Positions 16,427 through 26,160 of a stretch of 42,078 bases of DNA are shown one piece after another (the first letter of the stretch is position 1; the number at the start of each line of letters is the position of its first letter). Location of the stretch: NCBI GenBank assembly GCA_024644085.1, contig JAHELS010000025.1, forward strand, positions 3,557 through 45,634, read 5' to 3'. The notes below the pieces were generated by a model. That model searched no databases. It saw only the letters and a list, made by a program, of their open reading frames with translations, and was not told the DNA's origin. The stretch comes from Rhodopirellula sp. Its GTDB lineage: Bacteria; Planctomycetota; Planctomycetia; Pirellulales; Pirellulaceae. The position numbers were made by a program, and so were the translations under genes.

Positions 16427-16455
16427 TTGCGATCGCCATCCCCGGCACCTAAAAT
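16427..16455 (+). promoter_or_regulatory. Candidate sigma-70 promoter of the sugar ABC operon
   Basis: TTGCGA (16427-16432) and TAAAAT (16450-16455) are 17 bases apart, matching the consensus at 4 and 5 of 6 positions. It would give a leader of about 115 bases before the ATG at 16578. Seen by eye only. Confidence 0.45.
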
Positions 16456-16577
16456 CCCCGGCTGACCCTGCTACGGCGAATTTCCCTGCTGCAAATGCCG
16501 ATCGGTCACGACTCAATTCGCAGAATTGTCTGCGAGATTTCCACCTACCGTTTCTCCATCCATCGAGCGTTGTGACC

Positions 16578-17627
16578 ATGAATCGATACCTGCTGATCCC
16601 GTTGATCCTCGCGCTTGCAGCGTGTGGATGTTCAAAATCCGGATCGAACACCGCGCCTGGTACGACTGGATCGAATTCATCCACCCCCGAGGGGCGCCCC
16701 AATGTTGCTTACGTCACCAACGGTGTCGCTTCGTTCTGGGTGATCGCCGAATCAGGGGTGAAACAGGGCGGCCAGGAATTCGATGCCGACGTCCAGGTCC
16801 TGATGCCGGCCGAGGGCATCAGTGACCAGAAGCGGATGATCGAAGACTTGGTGACCAAGGGTGTCGACGGTATCGCTGTCAGCCCGATCGACCCGGCCAA
16901 TCAAACCGAGTTATTGAACAAGGCCGCCCAGTACACGCACCTGATCACGCACGACAGCGACGCGCCCGATTCGGATCGAAAGTGCTACATCGGCATGGAC
17001 AACTACCTGGCTGGGTGGATGTGCGGCGACCTGGTCAAAGAAGCGATGCCAGAGGGCGGCAAGTTGGCGATCTTCATCGGTCGGCTCGAGCAGGACAACG
17101 CCCGTCGGCGGCGACAGGGCATGATCGATTCCGTGCTCGAACGGACGCAGGACGCCAGCCGGTTTGATCCGCCCGATGCCGAGATCAAGGAGGGAAAATG
17201 GCACATCGTCGGCACCTACACGGACCAGTTTGACCGCGCACAGGGGAAAGCCAATGCCGAAGATTCGATTTCGCGACACCCGGACCTTAACGGCATGGTC
17301 GGACTGTTCGCCTACAACCCGCCGCTGATGCTCGAAGCGCTCAAACAAGGTGACAAGCTCGGAAAAATCAAGGTCATCGCGTTTGATGAGGCAGACGAAA
17401 CGTTACAGGGAATCAAGGACGGCACCGTCTACGGGACGGTCGTGCAAAACCCCTTCGAGTACGGCCGCCAATCGGTCCGTGTGCTCGCCGGTTTAACACG
17501 GGGCCAAAGCCTCCAGGAGTTGGAAATCCCCGAGGATGGTTTCTTGAACATCGAGGCGCGCCAGATTCGCAAGGACAATGTTGACGAGTTCTGGACTGAG
17601 TTGAAAACGAATCTGGGTGAAGAGTGA
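16578..17627 (+). CDS. Sugar ABC transporter substrate-binding lipoprotein (RbsB/MglB family)
   Basis: A 349-residue periplasmic binding protein of the peripheral PBP type I family that binds monosaccharides. The start ATG at 16578 gives a classic lipoprotein signal, MNRYLLIPLILALAACGC, with C16 (or C18) as the lipidated residue; the longer open frame upstream has no such logic. Family features include VAYVTNGVASFW near the mature N-terminus, DGIAVSPIDP (about 99-108), YIGMDNYLAG (about 137-146) and the late VIAFDEADETLQGIKDG (about 255-271). It is first in a three-gene importer. The ligand cannot be named from sequence: ribose, xylose, galactose and inositol binders share these motifs. Confidence 0.9.
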   Translation: MNRYLLIPLILALAACGCSKSGSNTAPGTTGSNSSTPEGRPNVAYVTNGVASFWVIAESGVKQGGQEFDADVQVLMPAEGISDQKRMIEDLVTKGVDGIAVSPIDPANQTELLNKAAQYTHLITHDSDAPDSDRKCYIGMDNYLAGWMCGDLVKEAMPEGGKLAIFIGRLEQDNARRRRQGMIDSVLERTQDASRFDPPDAEIKEGKWHIVGTYTDQFDRAQGKANAEDSISRHPDLNGMVGLFAYNPPLMLEALKQGDKLGKIKVIAFDEADETLQGIKDGTVYGTVVQNPFEYGRQSVRVLAGLTRGQSLQELEIPEDGFLNIEARQIRKDNVDEFWTELKTNLGEE

Positions 17628-19159
17628 TTGCGGCGAACCCAGGTGATCTTCCTCCGCTGCTCGAAGTCCGGAATCTGACCAAACGGTTTTCCGGTGTCAC
17701 GGCCCTGAAAGATGTCGGGGTTTCGATCGCGCGTGGCGAGGTCCACGCGGTGATCGGTGAAAACGGAGCGGGCAAGAGCACGCTGATGAAGATTCTCGCC
17801 GGAGTGCAGAGCCAGGACGCCGGCGAGATTCTCCTGGACGGCCGCAGCGTGACGATCGACTCGGTCGTAACCGCGCTCGACCTCGGCATTGCGCTGATTC
17901 ACCAGGAGCTCAATCTCGCGGATAATCTGGACGTCGGTGCGAACATCTTTCTCGGACGCGAGCCGCGCCGATTCGGATTGATCGACTTCAAACAGATCAG
18001 CGACGAGGCCAAGACCTATCTTGAATTGGTCGGACTTTATCTCTCGCCATCCACGCTCGTCAGCACGTTGACTGTCGGCGTTCAACAGATGGTCGAGATC
18101 GCGAAGGCACTTTCGGTCGACGCCCGCGTGCTGATCATGGACGAACCAACCAGCAGTCTCTCGCAACACGAAACCGAATCACTCTTCCGCGTGATTGAAA
18201 GTTTGCGGGACAAGGGCGTTACCGTCATCTACATATCCCACCGACTTGGTGAAATCCAACGGATCGCAGATCGCGTCACCGTTCTTCGTGATGGAGAGAA
18301 TGCGGGGCATCTCGAGCGTGATCAGATTTCGCACGATGCGATGGTCGAGTTGATGGTCGGCCGCGATATCTCGCAGTATTTCGCGCGTGCCGACCATGAA
18401 ATCGGCGATCCCGTGCTCGAAGTCGAAGGGCTCCGCACTTCCACCTGGCCGGGAAATGCGATCGATTTCCAGGTCAAGTCGGGCGAAATGGTCGGCGTCG
18501 CGGGTCTGGTCGGCGCCGGCCGCACGGAAATGCTGGCAACGGTTTTTGGAATCGAGCCGCCTCTGGCAGGCTCCGTCCGCGTTCTGGGCGAGCCGTTGCG
18601 GATGACCCGCGGATGTCGCGACGCGATCGAGGCGGGAATCGCGATGGTTCCCGAAGATCGCAAGCAGCAGGGTTTGATTCTCGAAATGGGGATTCGAGCG
18701 AACATCGGGCTGCCCGGTTTGGCACGTCACAAGCGCGTCGGTGCCTTTTTGAACCGCAGCCAGGAACACCGCGACTCGGATCGCATGATCGCCGAGATGC
18801 GCATCAAGACCCCCAACGACGCCCAACAAGTGCAGTTCCTCTCCGGCGGAAACCAGCAAAAGGTCGTGATCGGCAAATGGTTGTCGATGAACCCGCGGGT
18901 CCTGCTGCTTGACGAACCCACCCGCGGCGTCGACATCGGCGCAAAGCAGGAAATCTACCGGTTGATGGAGGAGTTGGCCGAAAAGGGTGTGGCAATTCTA
19001 TTCGTTTCCAGCGAGATGGAAGAAGTATTGAGCATGTCCGACCGCGTGATCGTCATGCACGAAGGACGCATCACCGGCGAATTGCAGCGTGACCAACTCT
19101 CCGAAGAAGCAATTATGCAATTGGCGACCGGAAATCCGCTCGCCAAAACACCGACGTAG
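17624..19159 (+). CDS. Sugar ABC transporter ATPase with two nucleotide-binding domains (RbsA/MglA family)
   Basis: This 511-residue protein has tandem ABC domains. The first has Walker A GENGAGKST (45-53), a signature of the sugar class LTVGVQQMVEIAKAL (149-163) and Walker B VLIMDEPT (169-176). The second has the degenerate Walker A GLVGAGRTE that is normal for this family, then LSGGNQQK and LLLDEPTRGVD. The start is GTG at 17624, overlapping the stop of the binding-protein gene (GTGA), so translation is coupled. The permease follows after 8 bases. It would energise import of a pentose or hexose in carbohydrate uptake transporter-2 (CUT2) fashion. Confidence 0.93.
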   Translation: MIAANPGDLPPLLEVRNLTKRFSGVTALKDVGVSIARGEVHAVIGENGAGKSTLMKILAGVQSQDAGEILLDGRSVTIDSVVTALDLGIALIHQELNLADNLDVGANIFLGREPRRFGLIDFKQISDEAKTYLELVGLYLSPSTLVSTLTVGVQQMVEIAKALSVDARVLIMDEPTSSLSQHETESLFRVIESLRDKGVTVIYISHRLGEIQRIADRVTVLRDGENAGHLERDQISHDAMVELMVGRDISQYFARADHEIGDPVLEVEGLRTSTWPGNAIDFQVKSGEMVGVAGLVGAGRTEMLATVFGIEPPLAGSVRVLGEPLRMTRGCRDAIEAGIAMVPEDRKQQGLILEMGIRANIGLPGLARHKRVGAFLNRSQEHRDSDRMIAEMRIKTPNDAQQVQFLSGGNQQKVVIGKWLSMNPRVLLLDEPTRGVDIGAKQEIYRLMEELAEKGVAILFVSSEMEEVLSMSDRVIVMHEGRITGELQRDQLSEEAIMQLATGNPLAKTPT

Positions 19160-19167
19160 TCGTACCC

Positions 19168-20157
19168 ATGAAAAAAGTCCTAGGCATTTTCGGTCTGCTC
19201 GTCTTCATCTGTGTTGCCACGGCATTGATGAGCGACCGCTTTCTGACCGAATTCAACATCGAGAATCTGATTCGCCGAAGTGCGTTATTCGGAATTCTTT
19301 CGATCGGTGCGGCATTCGTCATCATCACTTCCGGCATTGACTTGTCGATCGGATCAGTCGTGTGCCTGGTTGGCTGCCTGTTGCCGTGGATGCTGGTCGA
19401 ACATGGTTTCTCGGTGCCGGTGGCGTTGCTGATCATCGCGGGAATCTCGCTGACAATCGGTCTGACGCACGGCTTGTTGATCACGAAGGTAAAGTTGCAG
19501 CCGTTCGTGGTCACACTTTGCGGTCTGTTGTTCTATCGGGGTTTGACGCGAGGTATCGTGCAGGACCAGACGCAGGGATTCAAAGGAGGATTCAAAACGC
19601 TACGGGAACTATCTCAGGGTGAGGTTGGACTGCCGTTTTCCGATTTCGGGATACCCAACCCCTGCATCATTCTGTTGGTGGTCACCGCGCTGGCGATCGT
19701 CTTTTTGAATTTCACGGTCTATGGTCGATACATGCTGGCGTTAGGTCGCAATGAGACGGCCGCGCGGTTCAGCGGTATCAACACCGATCGAATGATCATC
19801 CTTGCGTACGTGATATGCGGAATGCTCAGCGGGCTCGGAGGAATGCTGTTCGTATTGGATGTCGGCAGCGCCCAGCCGGTCGATTTTGGGAACTTTTACG
19901 AACTCTACGCGATCGCGGGCGCCGTGTTGGGCGGTTGCAGTCTGCGAGGCGGCGAAGGAACCATCTTGGGGGTCGTGATCGGTGCGGCGGTGATGCAGGT
20001 GCTCAAGAACACAATCACGCTCGTTGATGCGATTCCCACCAACATCGAGTACGCCGTGATCGGGGCGGTGATTCTCGGTGGCGTCGTTGTCGACGAGCTC
20101 GTAAAACGTTACGCGGCGCGGCGTCGGGCGGCGCAACAGGCGAAGATGGACGGATGA
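19168..20157 (+). CDS. Sugar ABC transporter permease (RbsC family)
   Basis: A 329-residue polytopic protein with eight to ten hydrophobic segments. Family markers are SGIDLSIGSV (residues 55-64), GLLFYRGLTRGIV (about 118-130), LGRNETAARFSGI and GAVLGGCSLRGGEGT in the C-terminal half, all typical of RbsC-type CUT2 permeases. The C-terminus is basic. It completes the binding protein-ATPase-permease set. A DEAD-box helicase gene follows after 55 bases and may be co-transcribed, though it is not functionally linked. Confidence 0.92.
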   Translation: MKKVLGIFGLLVFICVATALMSDRFLTEFNIENLIRRSALFGILSIGAAFVIITSGIDLSIGSVVCLVGCLLPWMLVEHGFSVPVALLIIAGISLTIGLTHGLLITKVKLQPFVVTLCGLLFYRGLTRGIVQDQTQGFKGGFKTLRELSQGEVGLPFSDFGIPNPCIILLVVTALAIVFLNFTVYGRYMLALGRNETAARFSGINTDRMIILAYVICGMLSGLGGMLFVLDVGSAQPVDFGNFYELYAIAGAVLGGCSLRGGEGTILGVVIGAAVMQVLKNTITLVDAIPTNIEYAVIGAVILGGVVVDELVKRYAARRRAAQQAKMDG

Positions 20158-20212
20158 GTCAAGGTTTCCTACTCGCGTAGTGCGAATGCGGCACTCACGG
20201 TACACTGCGCCC

Positions 20213-21472
20213 ATGAGCCAAACCGAAGAACTACAAGAAGAACTGGAAGTCGAATCGTTTGACGAGCTTGATCTCTCGCCCGTCATGCGTCGGGCCTTAA
20301 AAAAGGCGGGATTCGAAAAGCCGTCCCCCATCCAGGCGAAACTGATTCCGCTGGCGATGGACGGCGAGGACGTGATCGGCCAGGCCCGAACCGGAACGGG
20401 CAAGACCGCAGCCTTCGCCATTCCAATTTTGGAACAACTCGATTCGCTTGACCAATGCCGAGATCCACAGGCGATCGTGGTGGTGCCAACACGCGAGTTG
20501 GCTGACCAGGTTGCTCGCGAAGCCCAGCGGCTGGCGTGGGGCGTCGATACCGAAGTCGCAGTGCTGGCCGGCGGAAAAAACATCACTCGCCAACTTCGCC
20601 AACTGGAAAACGGCGTGCAACTCGTGGTCGGTACGCCCGGACGGCTGCACGATCACCTGCAACGAAAGTCGCTACGCACCGGAAGCGTCTGGTGTGTTGT
20701 TCTCGATGAAGCCGACCGGATGCTCGATATCGGCTTCCGACCGCAAATCGAACGCATTCTTCGCAAGTGCCCGCGGGAACGCCAAACACTGTTGTTGTCC
20801 GCAACCTTACCGCCGACGGTGCGTCGCCTCGCCGAATCGTACATGGTCGACCCGGAAGTGATTGATTGTAGCCAGAACGAAATGGCGGTTGAAACGATCG
20901 AGCAACGCTATTTCACGGTCGCCCAGGATCGCAAGAGCGACCTGCTCGATCGGTTGCTCCGCCGCGAGCAACCGGAACAGGCAATCATTTTCTGTCGCAC
21001 CAAACGTGGAACCGACCGTCTGTACCGCCGACTCAGTCATTCATTCGAAAACTGCGGCAGCATGCACGGTGACATGCAACAACGCGAACGTGACCGCGTC
21101 CTGCAAAGTTTGCGCGACGGGAAGCTGAAGATTCTCGTTGCGACCGACGTCGTGGGCCGCGGAATCGACATCAGTACGATTTCGCACATCATCAATTACG
21201 ACGTCCCGCAGGACTGTGACGATTACGTCCACCGTGTTGGACGGACCGGACGGATGGGGCGCGACGGCATCGCGTTTACCTTTGTTGTGCCCGGTGAAGG
21301 CGAGGTTCTTACCAGCATCGAACAACGCATCAACAAGCAACTCGGACGAGACACGATCGAGGGTTTCGAATCGGTTCCACCGCCCCCCAAAGCTCCCGAG
21401 CCGAAAGAAAGCGACGTTCCATCGCGAAAGAGACTCAATCCGATGCATCGCAAAGTCAAACGGCGCCGCTAG
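20213..21472 (+). CDS. DEAD-box ATP-dependent RNA helicase
   Basis: A 419-residue helicase starting at the ATG at 20213; an in-frame start further upstream (20180) lies in weakly coding sequence. Motifs: Q motif (F16, Q41), motif I ARTGTGKT (58-65), Ia PTRELA (92-97), Ib TPGR (141-144), DEAD (165-168), SAT (196-198), and in the second RecA domain ATDVVGRGID and HRVGRTGR. The short basic C-terminal tail (KRLNPMHRKVKRRR) probably binds RNA. It is closest to the RhlE/CsdA class, acting in rRNA maturation or mRNA turnover, possibly in the cold; the exact orthologue is uncertain. TACACT sits a few bases ahead of the ATG, so a very short leader is possible. Confidence 0.93.
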   Translation: MSQTEELQEELEVESFDELDLSPVMRRALKKAGFEKPSPIQAKLIPLAMDGEDVIGQARTGTGKTAAFAIPILEQLDSLDQCRDPQAIVVVPTRELADQVAREAQRLAWGVDTEVAVLAGGKNITRQLRQLENGVQLVVGTPGRLHDHLQRKSLRTGSVWCVVLDEADRMLDIGFRPQIERILRKCPRERQTLLLSATLPPTVRRLAESYMVDPEVIDCSQNEMAVETIEQRYFTVAQDRKSDLLDRLLRREQPEQAIIFCRTKRGTDRLYRRLSHSFENCGSMHGDMQQRERDRVLQSLRDGKLKILVATDVVGRGIDISTISHIINYDVPQDCDDYVHRVGRTGRMGRDGIAFTFVVPGEGEVLTSIEQRINKQLGRDTIEGFESVPPPPKAPEPKESDVPSRKRLNPMHRKVKRRR

Positions 21473-21517
21473 CGCTCGCCGTGGGTCGTCGCGCGTCGAT
21501 TCGTCAATTCGTATACG

Positions 21518-23452
21518 ATGACTCCGATGGACACCTACTTTGATGCACCCGAGCCCGAGTCACTGCTGACTCATGCCGATGGCCCCACCGGCAAGCTGCC
21601 CCTGAGCGACGAAATGCTGCGCACCTGGAGCAGCGGCGATTTGTTCGGATTGACTCAAAGTGTCGGCATGGGCATGGACCCACGCCGCGTTCTGGGCGAC
21701 CAGTACCTGATCCTCAGCACACAGGGCGGCGTTCGGGCCCCCGACGGCGCGCCCATCGCGCTCGGTTATCACACCGGTCATTGGGAAGTCGGACTGCTGG
21801 TCCAATCGGCCGCGGAGGCGGTCAGTCAACAGGACGGAGTTCCGTTTGCGGCTTTCGTCAGTGACCCCTGCGACGGCCGCAGCCAGGGGACGCGCGGGAT
21901 GTTCGATTCGCTGCCCTATCGCAACGACGCCGCCATGGTGATGCGGCGGTTGATTCGGTCGCTGCCCCGACGCAAAGGGGTGATCGGCATCGCAACCTGC
22001 GACAAGGGACTGCCGGCGATGATGATGGCCCTTGCCGGTTGTAAAGAGCTGGCCAACGTGTTGGTTCCCGGCGGCGTCACCTTGCCGCCGACCGTGGGCG
22101 AGGATGCGGGCAAAGTTCAAACGATCGGGGCACGCTACAGCCGCGGTGAAATGACGCTCGAGGAGGCGTCGCTCGAAGGGTGCCGAGCCTGTGGAACTCC
22201 CGGAGGCGGTTGCCAATTCCTCGGAACCGCGGCCACGAGCCAGGTCGTGGCCGAAGCGCTTGGCATGACCGTCCCCCACGCTGCACTCGCGCCGAGCGGT
22301 CAACCAATCTGGTTGCAGCTCGCCCACGATTCAGCGATCGCTTCGCTCGCGATGCACGAGCGAGGGGAAACGATGGCCGACGTTTTGACCAGCGATGCCC
22401 TGTACAACGCGATGTTGATCCACGCCGCGGTCGGCGGCAGCACGAATCTGTTGCTTCACATTCCCGCGATCGCTGCGGCGGCCGGCCTGACTCGTCCTGA
22501 TGCCGCGGCTTTTCGCGATGTGAACAAACAGGTTCCGCGCTTCGTTGACTGTCTTCCCAATGGACCCGTCGGCCATCCCACCGTGCGAATGTTCATGGCC
22601 GGTGGTGTCCCGGAAGTCGCCTGGCATCTCCGCGAACTTGGCCTGCTGAAGGCGGAGGCGAAAACGGTCACCGGAATGACCTGGAATCGTTTGCTCGATC
22701 GATGGCACCAGTGCGATCGTCGCCGTGTATGCCGCGATCGGCTGCGCGAAGCCGATGGTGTCGACCCCGATGACGTGATCATTCCGCCCGACGAGGCAAA
22801 GCGTCGCGGGATGACCAGCACGGTTTGTTTTCCGTCTGGAAATCTGTGCCCCGAAGGCTCCGTCATCAAGGCCACCTCCATCGACCCGAGCGTGATCGAT
22901 GATGACGGGGTCTACCGCAAGCGGGGGCCGGCTCGCGTCTTCACGACCGAACGCGATGCGATTGCGGCGATCAAGGGCCAGACCGATACGCCCATCGTGT
23001 CGGGCGACGTGATCCTGTTGATCGGGCGTGGACCGATCGGGTGCGGAATGGAGGAGACTTACCAGATCACTTCCGCACTGAAATACCTGTCGTTTGGAAA
23101 GGAGGTGGCTCTGGTTACCGACGCAAGATTCTCGGGTGTCAGCACCGGAGCCTGTATCGGACACGTTGGACCCGAAGCCCTCGCCGGCGGGCCGATCGCC
23201 AAGGTGCGCGACGGCGATATCGTCGAGATTGAAGTCGACCGAAATGAGTTGACTGGACACGTCAATCTGTTGGGGACCGATCAACAGTCGGCCGAGGAGA
23301 TACTGCAATCGCGTGAACCCCATCCCAATCTAGGCGTCGACCCCGGCGTGCCCGACGACACGCGGCTTTGGGCGGCGCTCCAGCAAGTCGGTGGTGGTAC
23401 ATGGGGCGGGTGCGTCTATGACGTCGACGAAATCATTCGCCGGCTGGAGTGA
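21518..23452 (+). CDS. yjhG: YjhG/YagF-family sugar-acid dehydratase (IlvD/Edd superfamily)
   Basis: At 644 residues this matches the YjhG/YagF branch of the IlvD/Edd dehydratases, known for D-xylonate dehydratase. The branch signatures SGDLFGLTQ (39-47), LILSTQGG (64-71), [15 protein letters not shown] (81-95) and [15 protein letters not shown] (186-200) are all present. Iron-sulfur cysteines are C118 (DPCDG), C161 (TCDKG) and C232 (GGGCQFLG); metal-site D119, D162 and K163 are kept. It converts an aldonate to its 2-keto-3-deoxy acid. The nearby sugar importer suggests a sugar or sugar-acid catabolic context, but no dehydrogenase or KDG-type aldolase is next to it. ATG at 21518; ATG at 21527 is equally possible. 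Confidence 0.9.
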   Translation: MTPMDTYFDAPEPESLLTHADGPTGKLPLSDEMLRTWSSGDLFGLTQSVGMGMDPRRVLGDQYLILSTQGGVRAPDGAPIALGYHTGHWEVGLLVQSAAEAVSQQDGVPFAAFVSDPCDGRSQGTRGMFDSLPYRNDAAMVMRRLIRSLPRRKGVIGIATCDKGLPAMMMALAGCKELANVLVPGGVTLPPTVGEDAGKVQTIGARYSRGEMTLEEASLEGCRACGTPGGGCQFLGTAATSQVVAEALGMTVPHAALAPSGQPIWLQLAHDSAIASLAMHERGETMADVLTSDALYNAMLIHAAVGGSTNLLLHIPAIAAAAGLTRPDAAAFRDVNKQVPRFVDCLPNGPVGHPTVRMFMAGGVPEVAWHLRELGLLKAEAKTVTGMTWNRLLDRWHQCDRRRVCRDRLREADGVDPDDVIIPPDEAKRRGMTSTVCFPSGNLCPEGSVIKATSIDPSVIDDDGVYRKRGPARVFTTERDAIAAIKGQTDTPIVSGDVILLIGRGPIGCGMEETYQITSALKYLSFGKEVALVTDARFSGVSTGACIGHVGPEALAGGPIAKVRDGDIVEIEVDRNELTGHVNLLGTDQQSAEEILQSREPHPNLGVDPGVPDDTRLWAALQQVGGGTWGGCVYDVDEIIRRLE

Positions 23453-23559
23453 TCGGGCGACGACGACGGACGACGCAGATTGATGGCGCGCCGGTGGGGT
23501 GCTCTGTCGCCCCAATGGCTCGTTAGTGGAGCCGATTTGACCACCGCCGGCCGAAGCCC

Positions 23560-23587
23560 TTGCGAATTGAATCGGGGCCGCGATAAT
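23560..23587 (+). promoter_or_regulatory. Candidate promoter of the aldolase gene
   Basis: TTGCGA (23560-23565) and GATAAT (23582-23587) are 16 bases apart, about 49 bases ahead of the aldolase ATG. The -10 matches at 5 of 6 positions. This would let the glycolytic aldolase be expressed apart from the dehydratase upstream. Confidence 0.35.
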
Positions 23588-23635
23588 CGCGAGACTCAAA
23601 CTATTCACCCTGCCCCCCGTCTTTCAGGTATCGTC

Positions 23636-24658
23636 ATGCCTTTGGTTCCTCTTCGCGTCGTCCTCGATCATGCTGCGGAAAACGATTACGGCGTCGCCGC
23701 TTTTAACGTCAACAACATGGAGCAGATCCAGGCGATCATGGAGGCCGCCGAAGAGACCGACTCACCCGTGATCATCCAGGCGTCGCGTGGCGCCCGCGCC
23801 TACTCGCAAGACGCGTACCTCCGCCATCTGATGATCGCCGCGACCGAGTTGTACCCACACATCCCGATCGTGATGCACCAAGACCACGGCAACAGCCCCG
23901 AAACGTGCCAAAGCGCCATCGACAACGGCTTCACCAGCGTGATGATGGACGGCTCCTTGCTCGAAGATGGCAAGACCCCCGCCGACTACGACTACAACGT
24001 CCGGGTGACTTCGGAAGTCGTCAAGGTGGCCCACGCCCAGGGCGTCAGCGTCGAGGGCGAACTCGGATGTCTCGGCTCGCTCGAGTCGGGCGGTGGCGAA
24101 CAGGAAGATGGCCATGGAGCTGTTGGCGAATTGACGCACGATCAATTGCTGACCGATCCCGACGAGGCCGAGCGGTTCGTCGAGGAGACGGGAGTTGATG
24201 CTCTCGCCGTTGCGATCGGTACCAGCCACGGTGCCTACAAATTCACCAAAAAGCCGACCGGCGAAGTTCTCGCGATGACCCGCATCGAGGAAATCCACGC
24301 CAAGCTTCCCAACACCCACCTGGTGATGCACGGCAGCAGCAGCGTTCCCCAGGATCTTCAGGACATCATCAACAAGTACGGTGGTGAAATGAAGCAAACC
24401 TACGGAGTACCGGTCAAGGAAATCCAGCGCGGTATCAAAAGCGGCGTGCGTAAGATCAACGTCGACACCGATTGTCGCATGGCGATCACCGGTGCCATCC
24501 GCAAAGTGCTGCACGAGGATCCGTCGGCATTCGATCCGCGCGCCTACCTCAAGCCGGCTCGTACCGCGATGAAAGAAGTCTGCGTCGCCCGCATGACCTC
24601 CTTCGGCCAGGCCGGAAACGGCGCAAAGCTGCGTGCCACACTCGGCGCCACCGCCTAA
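23636..24658 (+). CDS. fba: Class II fructose-1,6-bisphosphate aldolase
   Basis: A 340-residue zinc-dependent aldolase of the longer class IIB (Calvin-cycle subtype). The start ATG at 23636 begins [16 protein letters not shown], the standard N-terminus; the upstream extension is not conserved-looking. Metal and catalytic residues: HQDHG (H81, D83, H84), GELG (E142), TSHG (H198) and MHGSS (H232); NVDTD (275-279) binds the substrate phosphate. It cleaves fructose 1,6-bisphosphate to dihydroxyacetone phosphate and glyceraldehyde 3-phosphate in the cytoplasm, working in glycolysis or gluconeogenesis. A ligase gene follows after 62 bases on the same strand. Confidence 0.95.
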   Translation: MPLVPLRVVLDHAAENDYGVAAFNVNNMEQIQAIMEAAEETDSPVIIQASRGARAYSQDAYLRHLMIAATELYPHIPIVMHQDHGNSPETCQSAIDNGFTSVMMDGSLLEDGKTPADYDYNVRVTSEVVKVAHAQGVSVEGELGCLGSLESGGGEQEDGHGAVGELTHDQLLTDPDEAERFVEETGVDALAVAIGTSHGAYKFTKKPTGEVLAMTRIEEIHAKLPNTHLVMHGSSSVPQDLQDIINKYGGEMKQTYGVPVKEIQRGIKSGVRKINVDTDCRMAITGAIRKVLHEDPSAFDPRAYLKPARTAMKEVCVARMTSFGQAGNGAKLRATLGATA

Positions 24659-24720
24659 AGGCCGCGGAAACCTTCAGGTGGGTCGCAAGGGCAAGTTGTA
24701 CCGGCCCGCCATCAATCGAC

Positions 24721-26160
24721 GTGTCTTCTCCGACCCTCATCGACGCACTGCTGGATCAGGTCCACGGCCGACCTGATCACACCGCACTATGGATCGATAC
24801 GTCCCATGGCAAGCTCGAAGCCGTGTCGTGGAAACGCCTTGGCTCGGCTGTTGCAGGTGTCGCCGACGAATTGGCCAGGCATCTCAAGGACGAGCCGCAT
24901 TTGCAAGCGCGGATCGGACACGCAAGCGATAACACCGTCGCCGATATCCTGATCGCACTCGCCTCACAGTTGCTCGGCACCGTCGAAGTTCCGATTGATC
25001 ACCGACTTCGTGAAGATCAGATCCAGCGGCGGTGGAACCGAGTGGGCGGATTCTGGGTCGATGCCTCGATGCGCAAACGATTCACGTCCTTGCTGTTCGA
25101 ATCGCCGGACACAACTCTCGATCTGACGTCCCGTCGAGCCACAGTCGACATGGACGCACCTTCATTGATACTTTGGACAACCGGCACGACCGCCCAACCA
25201 CGCGGCGTCACACTTTCGCAGCGCAACCTGGCCGGCAATGCCGCGGCAAAACTCGCGGCGGTACCGCAGCGCCGCGAAGATGTACGTCTGACCGTATTGC
25301 CACTCTGTCACGCCTATGCGCGGACTTGTGACCTCGGAACCTGGTTGCTCAGCGGTTGCGAGCTTGCGGTCACGCTTGGGTTTTCCGGGCTTCGGCGACT
25401 TGCTCCCGTGGTGCGTCCCACGTTGATCAACGCCGTCCCAAGACTTGCCTACCGCATGCTCGCGGAGACCGTCTCCGGACTTGAACGACTACGTCTTCTC
25501 GGCTGTGGCGGGGCCGCGATCTCGGAAACGGCGTTTGCGAATTGGACCGATCGCGGAGTGACAGTGATTCAAGGTTACGGATTGACCGAAACATCGCCGG
25601 TTATCTGCAGCGCGACGCCACAAAATGCTGCGGCCGGCATGGTGGGGTGCTTCGTCGATGGCTGGGAACACCAGCTTCGCGACGGCCAGCTCTTCGTGCG
25701 CGGGCCGCACACAATGCTCGGTTACTGGGAAGACGAATCCGCGACGCGTGATCGGATCGACGAGCAAGGCTGGCTGGCCACCGGTGATCTCGTCGAAAAG
25801 GACGAATCAAGTGGCCAACTACGGGTGCTCGGACGGGTCGACGAAGTGATCATTCTCGACAACGGCACGAACCTGTCGCCGTCGGTGATCGAACGCGAGG
25901 TGGAATGTGTTGAAGGAATTCGCCACGCCATGCTGATCATGATGGACCAACTCGAATTGTGGTGCGACGCGGCAACGTCAAGCTCCGCGTGGGACGGCCT
26001 CGTGGCGGATGTTCTGAGCCGGCATCCCGAAATCGGTCACTGTCAGATTCGTCGGTTTGCCAAACCGTTGTCCCAGGCTGACGGCGAATTGACTTCCAAG
26101 GGAACGATATGCCGTGCCCGCATTATCAGCAATCGGTTTCCCAATCACGCCGGGTCATAG
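24721..26160 (+). CDS. AMP-forming acyl-CoA synthetase/ligase family protein
   Basis: A 479-residue adenylate-forming enzyme, starting at a GTG at 24721; the open frame further upstream overlaps the aldolase gene in another frame. Core motifs: P-loop TTGTTAQPRGV (153-163), YGLTETSP (286-293), TGD (354-356), GRVDE (371-375) and the C-terminal lysine in LTSKG (K460). The P-loop departs from SGTTG-PKG by A for G and R for K. The small N-terminal domain and short C-terminal domain make it shorter than FadD (about 560). The likely reaction is activation of a fatty or aryl acid by ATP, with transfer to CoA or a carrier protein. Its end overlaps tatC by 16 bases. Confidence 0.82.
   Translation: MSSPTLIDALLDQVHGRPDHTALWIDTSHGKLEAVSWKRLGSAVAGVADELARHLKDEPHLQARIGHASDNTVADILIALASQLLGTVEVPIDHRLREDQIQRRWNRVGGFWVDASMRKRFTSLLFESPDTTLDLTSRRATVDMDAPSLILWTTGTTAQPRGVTLSQRNLAGNAAAKLAAVPQRREDVRLTVLPLCHAYARTCDLGTWLLSGCELAVTLGFSGLRRLAPVVRPTLINAVPRLAYRMLAETVSGLERLRLLGCGGAAISETAFANWTDRGVTVIQGYGLTETSPVICSATPQNAAAGMVGCFVDGWEHQLRDGQLFVRGPHTMLGYWEDESATRDRIDEQGWLATGDLVEKDESSGQLRVLGRVDEVIILDNGTNLSPSVIEREVECVEGIRHAMLIMMDQLELWCDAATSSSAWDGLVADVLSRHPEIGHCQIRRFAKPLSQADGELTSKGTICRARIISNRFPNHAGS

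Larger units (their letters stand above)
16096..16577. other. Intergenic region between the histidine kinase and the sugar ABC operon
   Basis: About 480 bases that separate two divergent transcription units. No protein with family features is visible in any frame. It holds a terminator-like hairpin on plus (16251-16276) and a promoter-like pair for the sugar importer (16427-16455). Confidence 0.55.

Noticed and set aside
22331-23323. 330-residue open frame on minus inside the dehydratase gene
   Set aside because: Antisense of a gene with intact catalytic motifs; composition typical of a shadow frame.
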